Source of the DNA: Bacteroidales bacterium
GTDB taxonomy: Bacteria; Bacteroidota; Bacteroidia; Bacteroidales; UBA932
Length of the DNA stretch: 24,553 nt
Assembly: GCA_004552965.1 (NCBI GenBank)
Contig: SFMU01000030.1
Coordinates: 1 to 24,553 of the forward strand
Direction of reading: 5' to 3'
In this document: positions 22,940 to 24,553 of the stretch, piece by piece
Numbering within the stretch: position 1 is the first letter of the stretch
How the letters are laid out: each line of letters opens with the position of its first letter
Translations under genes and position numbers: made by a program
The notes under the pieces: generated by a model
Databases searched by the model: none
Seen by the model: only the letters and a program-made list of their open reading frames with translations
What the model was told of the DNA's origin: nothing

Positions 22940-22957
22940 TATACAATATTTCTGCCA

Positions 22958-23701
22958 ATGAAAGAAGGACTGACACCACAATGGCTTGAAGAAGTAGATT
23001 CTACTAATAATGAAATCATTAGAAGGGAACATGAACTTGACAATCTGTCAGTCGTGGCTGCCGTATGTCAGACTGCCGGACGCGGACAGCGCAACAACCA
23101 ATGGCTCACCAACCCCGGACAGAACCTTACTTTCTCCATGCTGGTCCGCTTCGGACAGGACGGAATCCCTTCGGTCAAAGCCGCATCGCAGTTCGCAATC
23201 AGCGAAGCATCTGCCCTTGCGGTTGCCGACTATCTTGAAAACGAAGGGATAGCTTCCGTGATCAAATGGCCGAACGACATCTACGTCCGTGGCAGGAAAA
23301 TATGCGGAATGCTGATAGAAAACACCCTTGCTGCCGATGAAGTAGCCCGCAGCATAATCGGAATCGGAGTGAACGTCAACCAGCGCGACTTTCCTCCGCA
23401 GCTTGCGAATCCGACGTCGATGGTCCTGCAGTGCGGACATGAGTTCGACCTCAGGTCTGAGCTCCTGAAACTCTGTGACATCCTCTGCGGCCGCCTCAGT
23501 CTCATGGGACCCGGGCAGCATGATGAATATGTCTCCAGAATCTACCGCCTAGGGGTTTTCGAGGAATATGCCGACTGCGCGACCGGTCTTCGCTTCATGG
23601 GCCGCATCAAGGATGTCTCCCCTTCCGGAATGCTCAGGGTAGAAACGAAAGAAGGCCAACTCAAAGAGTTCGCCTTCAAGGAAATAAGCTACATTATTTA
23701 G
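22958..23701 (+). CDS. birA: Biotin--[acetyl-CoA-carboxylase] ligase, class I (no DNA-binding domain)
   Basis: A 247-residue biotin protein ligase that activates biotin to biotinyl-AMP and attaches it to carboxylase carrier domains. The motifs are GRGQRNNQW at 41-49 (adenylate loop), KWPNDI at 103-108 with the key Lys, GMLIE at 117-121, and IGIGVNVNQ at 134-142. A C-terminal SH3-like cap follows (FMGRIKDVSPSGMLRVE). There is no N-terminal helix-turn-helix, so it should not be a biotin-operon repressor. I chose ATG 22958: the frame is open back to 22886 but that part lies in the promoter region. The stop is doubled (TAG TAA), and the last codons are one arm of an inverted repeat. It is divergent from rsfS and convergent with rpe. 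Confidence 0.95.
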   Translation: MKEGLTPQWLEEVDSTNNEIIRREHELDNLSVVAAVCQTAGRGQRNNQWLTNPGQNLTFSMLVRFGQDGIPSVKAASQFAISEASALAVADYLENEGIASVIKWPNDIYVRGRKICGMLIENTLAADEVARSIIGIGVNVNQRDFPPQLANPTSMVLQCGHEFDLRSELLKLCDILCGRLSLMGPGQHDEYVSRIYRLGVFEEYADCATGLRFMGRIKDVSPSGMLRVETKEGQLKEFAFKEISYII

Positions 23702-23721
23702 TAATATGAAATAAATAATGT
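23691..23721. terminator. AT-rich inverted repeat at the birA 3' end, possible bidirectional terminator
   Basis: ACATTATTTA at 23691-23700 and TAAATAATGT at 23712-23721 are perfect 10-base complements with an 11-base loop. After one mismatch two further G/C pairs extend the stem. The left arm includes the last birA codons and stop. It lies between convergent birA and rpe, where a shared terminator is expected. The stem is almost all A/T and lacks a clean U tract, so the call is tentative. Confidence 0.4.
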
Positions 23722-23753
23722 TGCAGTCTGTTTCTTAAAGATTACTAAAGAAG

Positions 23754-24407
23754 CTAATCTCTCATTTCTTTTATTGCCTGTGCGGGATCTTCTGCCTTGA
23801 AGACGGAACTTCCGGCGACGAGCATAGTGGCTCCTGCATCGGCAAGGATCCGGGAATTGGCACTGGAGACTCCCCCGTCAACTTCGATGTCCCGAACGAT
23901 GCCCCTACGGTCCATTTCAGCTTTGAGAGTCTTGATTCTGTCCACGGATTCTTCGATGAACTTCTGGCCACCGAAACCGGCGAAAACTGACATGATCAGG
24001 AAGAAATCGACTTCTTCGATGTATGGGAAAAGCCTTTCGACCGGCACATCGGGATTGATGGCTATTCCGGCTTTCGCACCGGTAGCCTTGACCATGGCGA
24101 TGACCTCTGAGGGATCCTTGCCGGCCTGGTCACAGGCTTCGAGATGGAAACTGATCAGTCCGGCGCCGACTTTGGCAAATCTTTCTATGTATTTCCAAGG
24201 ATTGACAATCATCAGATGAACATCCATCGGAACTGTCATCACCTTGGCCATTGCCTCGGCAAGAGGGAATCCGAAAGAGATGTTCGGCACGAGGCTGCCG
24301 TCCATTACATCGATGTGGATGAGATCTGCATTGTCATTTATCATCCTGAGGTCAGGCTCCAGATTGAGGAAATTGCCTGAAAGTATTGAAGGTGCAATCT
24401 TGAGCAT
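23754..24407 (-). CDS. rpe: Ribulose-phosphate 3-epimerase
   Basis: A 217-residue TIM-barrel enzyme interconverting ribulose-5-phosphate and xylulose-5-phosphate in the pentose phosphate pathway. Motifs: APSILSGNF at 5-13, HIDVMDGSLVPNISFG at 31-46 (metal ligands H32 and D34), MDVHLMI at 61-67 (H64), MSVFAGFGGQKFI at 139-151, and EVDGGV at 175-180 (catalytic D177). The phosphate loop near 197-201 (VAGSS) completes the active site. The VFAGFGGQ form replaces the more common VNPGFGGQ and is, as I recall, frequent in Bacteroidota. ATG 24407 is the natural family start. No clear TAnnTTTG box is seen upstream on this strand. The 146 bases to the window edge hold the inverted-repeat element instead. 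Confidence 0.97.
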   Translation of the reverse strand: MLKIAPSILSGNFLNLEPDLRMINDNADLIHIDVMDGSLVPNISFGFPLAEAMAKVMTVPMDVHLMIVNPWKYIERFAKVGAGLISFHLEACDQAGKDPSEVIAMVKATGAKAGIAINPDVPVERLFPYIEEVDFFLIMSVFAGFGGQKFIEESVDRIKTLKAEMDRRGIVRDIEVDGGVSSANSRILADAGATMLVAGSSVFKAEDPAQAIKEMRD

Positions 24408-24456
24408 AGTTACTAAGTAATTTGAAAATAATAATTTGCGTCAGATTTGAATTAGA

Positions 24457-24537
24457 TTTTCGAGGTCAGATTTTCACCCGAAGAAGAAGCATAGCCGTAG
24501 CTATGTGACTGATGAGGGAGGAAATATGGACCGAAAA
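24457..24537. repeat. Long imperfect inverted repeat, candidate dispersed structured element
   Basis: Nested complementary arms are visible. TTTTC (24457-24461) faces GAAAA (24533-24537). GGTC (24464-24467) faces GACC (24529-24532). ATTTTCACCC (24470-24479) faces GGGAGGAAAT (24516-24525) with 9 of 10 pairs, one of them G-U. CATAGC (24490-24495) faces GCTATG (24500-24505) around the tetraloop CGTA. The two inner stems are separated by internal loops of exactly 10 bases on each side, the left one being the purine run GAAGAAGAAG. Three copies of AGATTTTC (24454-24461, 24468-24475, 24537-24544) flank or overlap the arms. No protein gene covers it; a short frame from ATG 24513 runs off the window edge. 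It may be a REP/MITE-like repeat or a structured RNA. Confidence 0.55.
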
Positions 24538-24553
24538 GATTTTCAAAGATGAT

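Noticed and set aside
22886..22957. 24-codon N-terminal extension of birA
   Set aside because: It falls on the promoter elements and gives a hydrophobic segment not found in biotin ligases.

Overview
The window looks like chromosome from an uncultured or unusual member of the Bacteroidota, probably order Bacteroidales. The evidence is a TamL-type Omp85 lipoprotein, a Big_5 'GGPKDTIPP' lipoprotein beside a PorT-like barrel, an IspG with a remnant of the Bacteroidota-type insert domain, several -7 boxes fitting the Bacteroidota consensus TAnnTTTG, and weak or absent Shine-Dalgarno sites. Base composition is near 50% GC by eye. Almost every gene is recognisable housekeeping. I see no mobile element, CRISPR array, rRNA or tRNA, and no gap above 300 bases.

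Layout: (1) positions 1-343 hold the 3' end of a DUF2147 protein, followed by rarA (425-1744). (2) The outer-membrane assembly lipoprotein gene tamL (1762-3984, minus) converges on rarA and diverges from a plus-strand operon. (3) That operon carries a SpoU/TrmH-type RNA 2'-O-methyltransferase, a 979-residue fusion of receiver-like modules with a PEP-synthase-type ATP-grasp domain, and a cytoplasmic GH13 alpha-amylase (4143-9415). (4) A new promoter, a leader hairpin and a small upstream ORF precede a tightly packed plus-strand operon of ligA, a YihY/BrkB membrane protein, a bifunctional (p)ppGpp synthetase/hydrolase, a Big_5 lipoprotein, a PorT-like outer-membrane barrel and ispG (9613-18981). 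(5) A minus-strand operon rsfS-ftsH-cdsA-psd (22884 down to 18974) converges on ispG. (6) birA (22958-23701, plus) diverges from rsfS and converges on rpe (23754-24407, minus). (7) The right edge holds a long imperfect inverted repeat (24457-24537) that looks like a dispersed structured element.

Functionally, ftsH, cdsA and psd form a membrane protein quality-control and phospholipid group. tamL, the Big_5 lipoprotein and the PorT-like barrel belong to the envelope. rarA and ligA serve replication and repair. rel and rsfS connect to starvation control and ribosome activity. Genes within operons are 2-28 bases apart or overlap by 4-29 bases, apart from a 45-base cdsA-psd gap.

I found no complete, clearly undescribed multi-gene system. 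The best leads are the structured element at the right edge, the receiver/ATP-grasp fusion that lacks the catalytic half of PEP synthase, the shortened IspG insert, a possible sliding-clamp-binding tail on LigA, and the overlapping opposed promoters between rsfS and birA.
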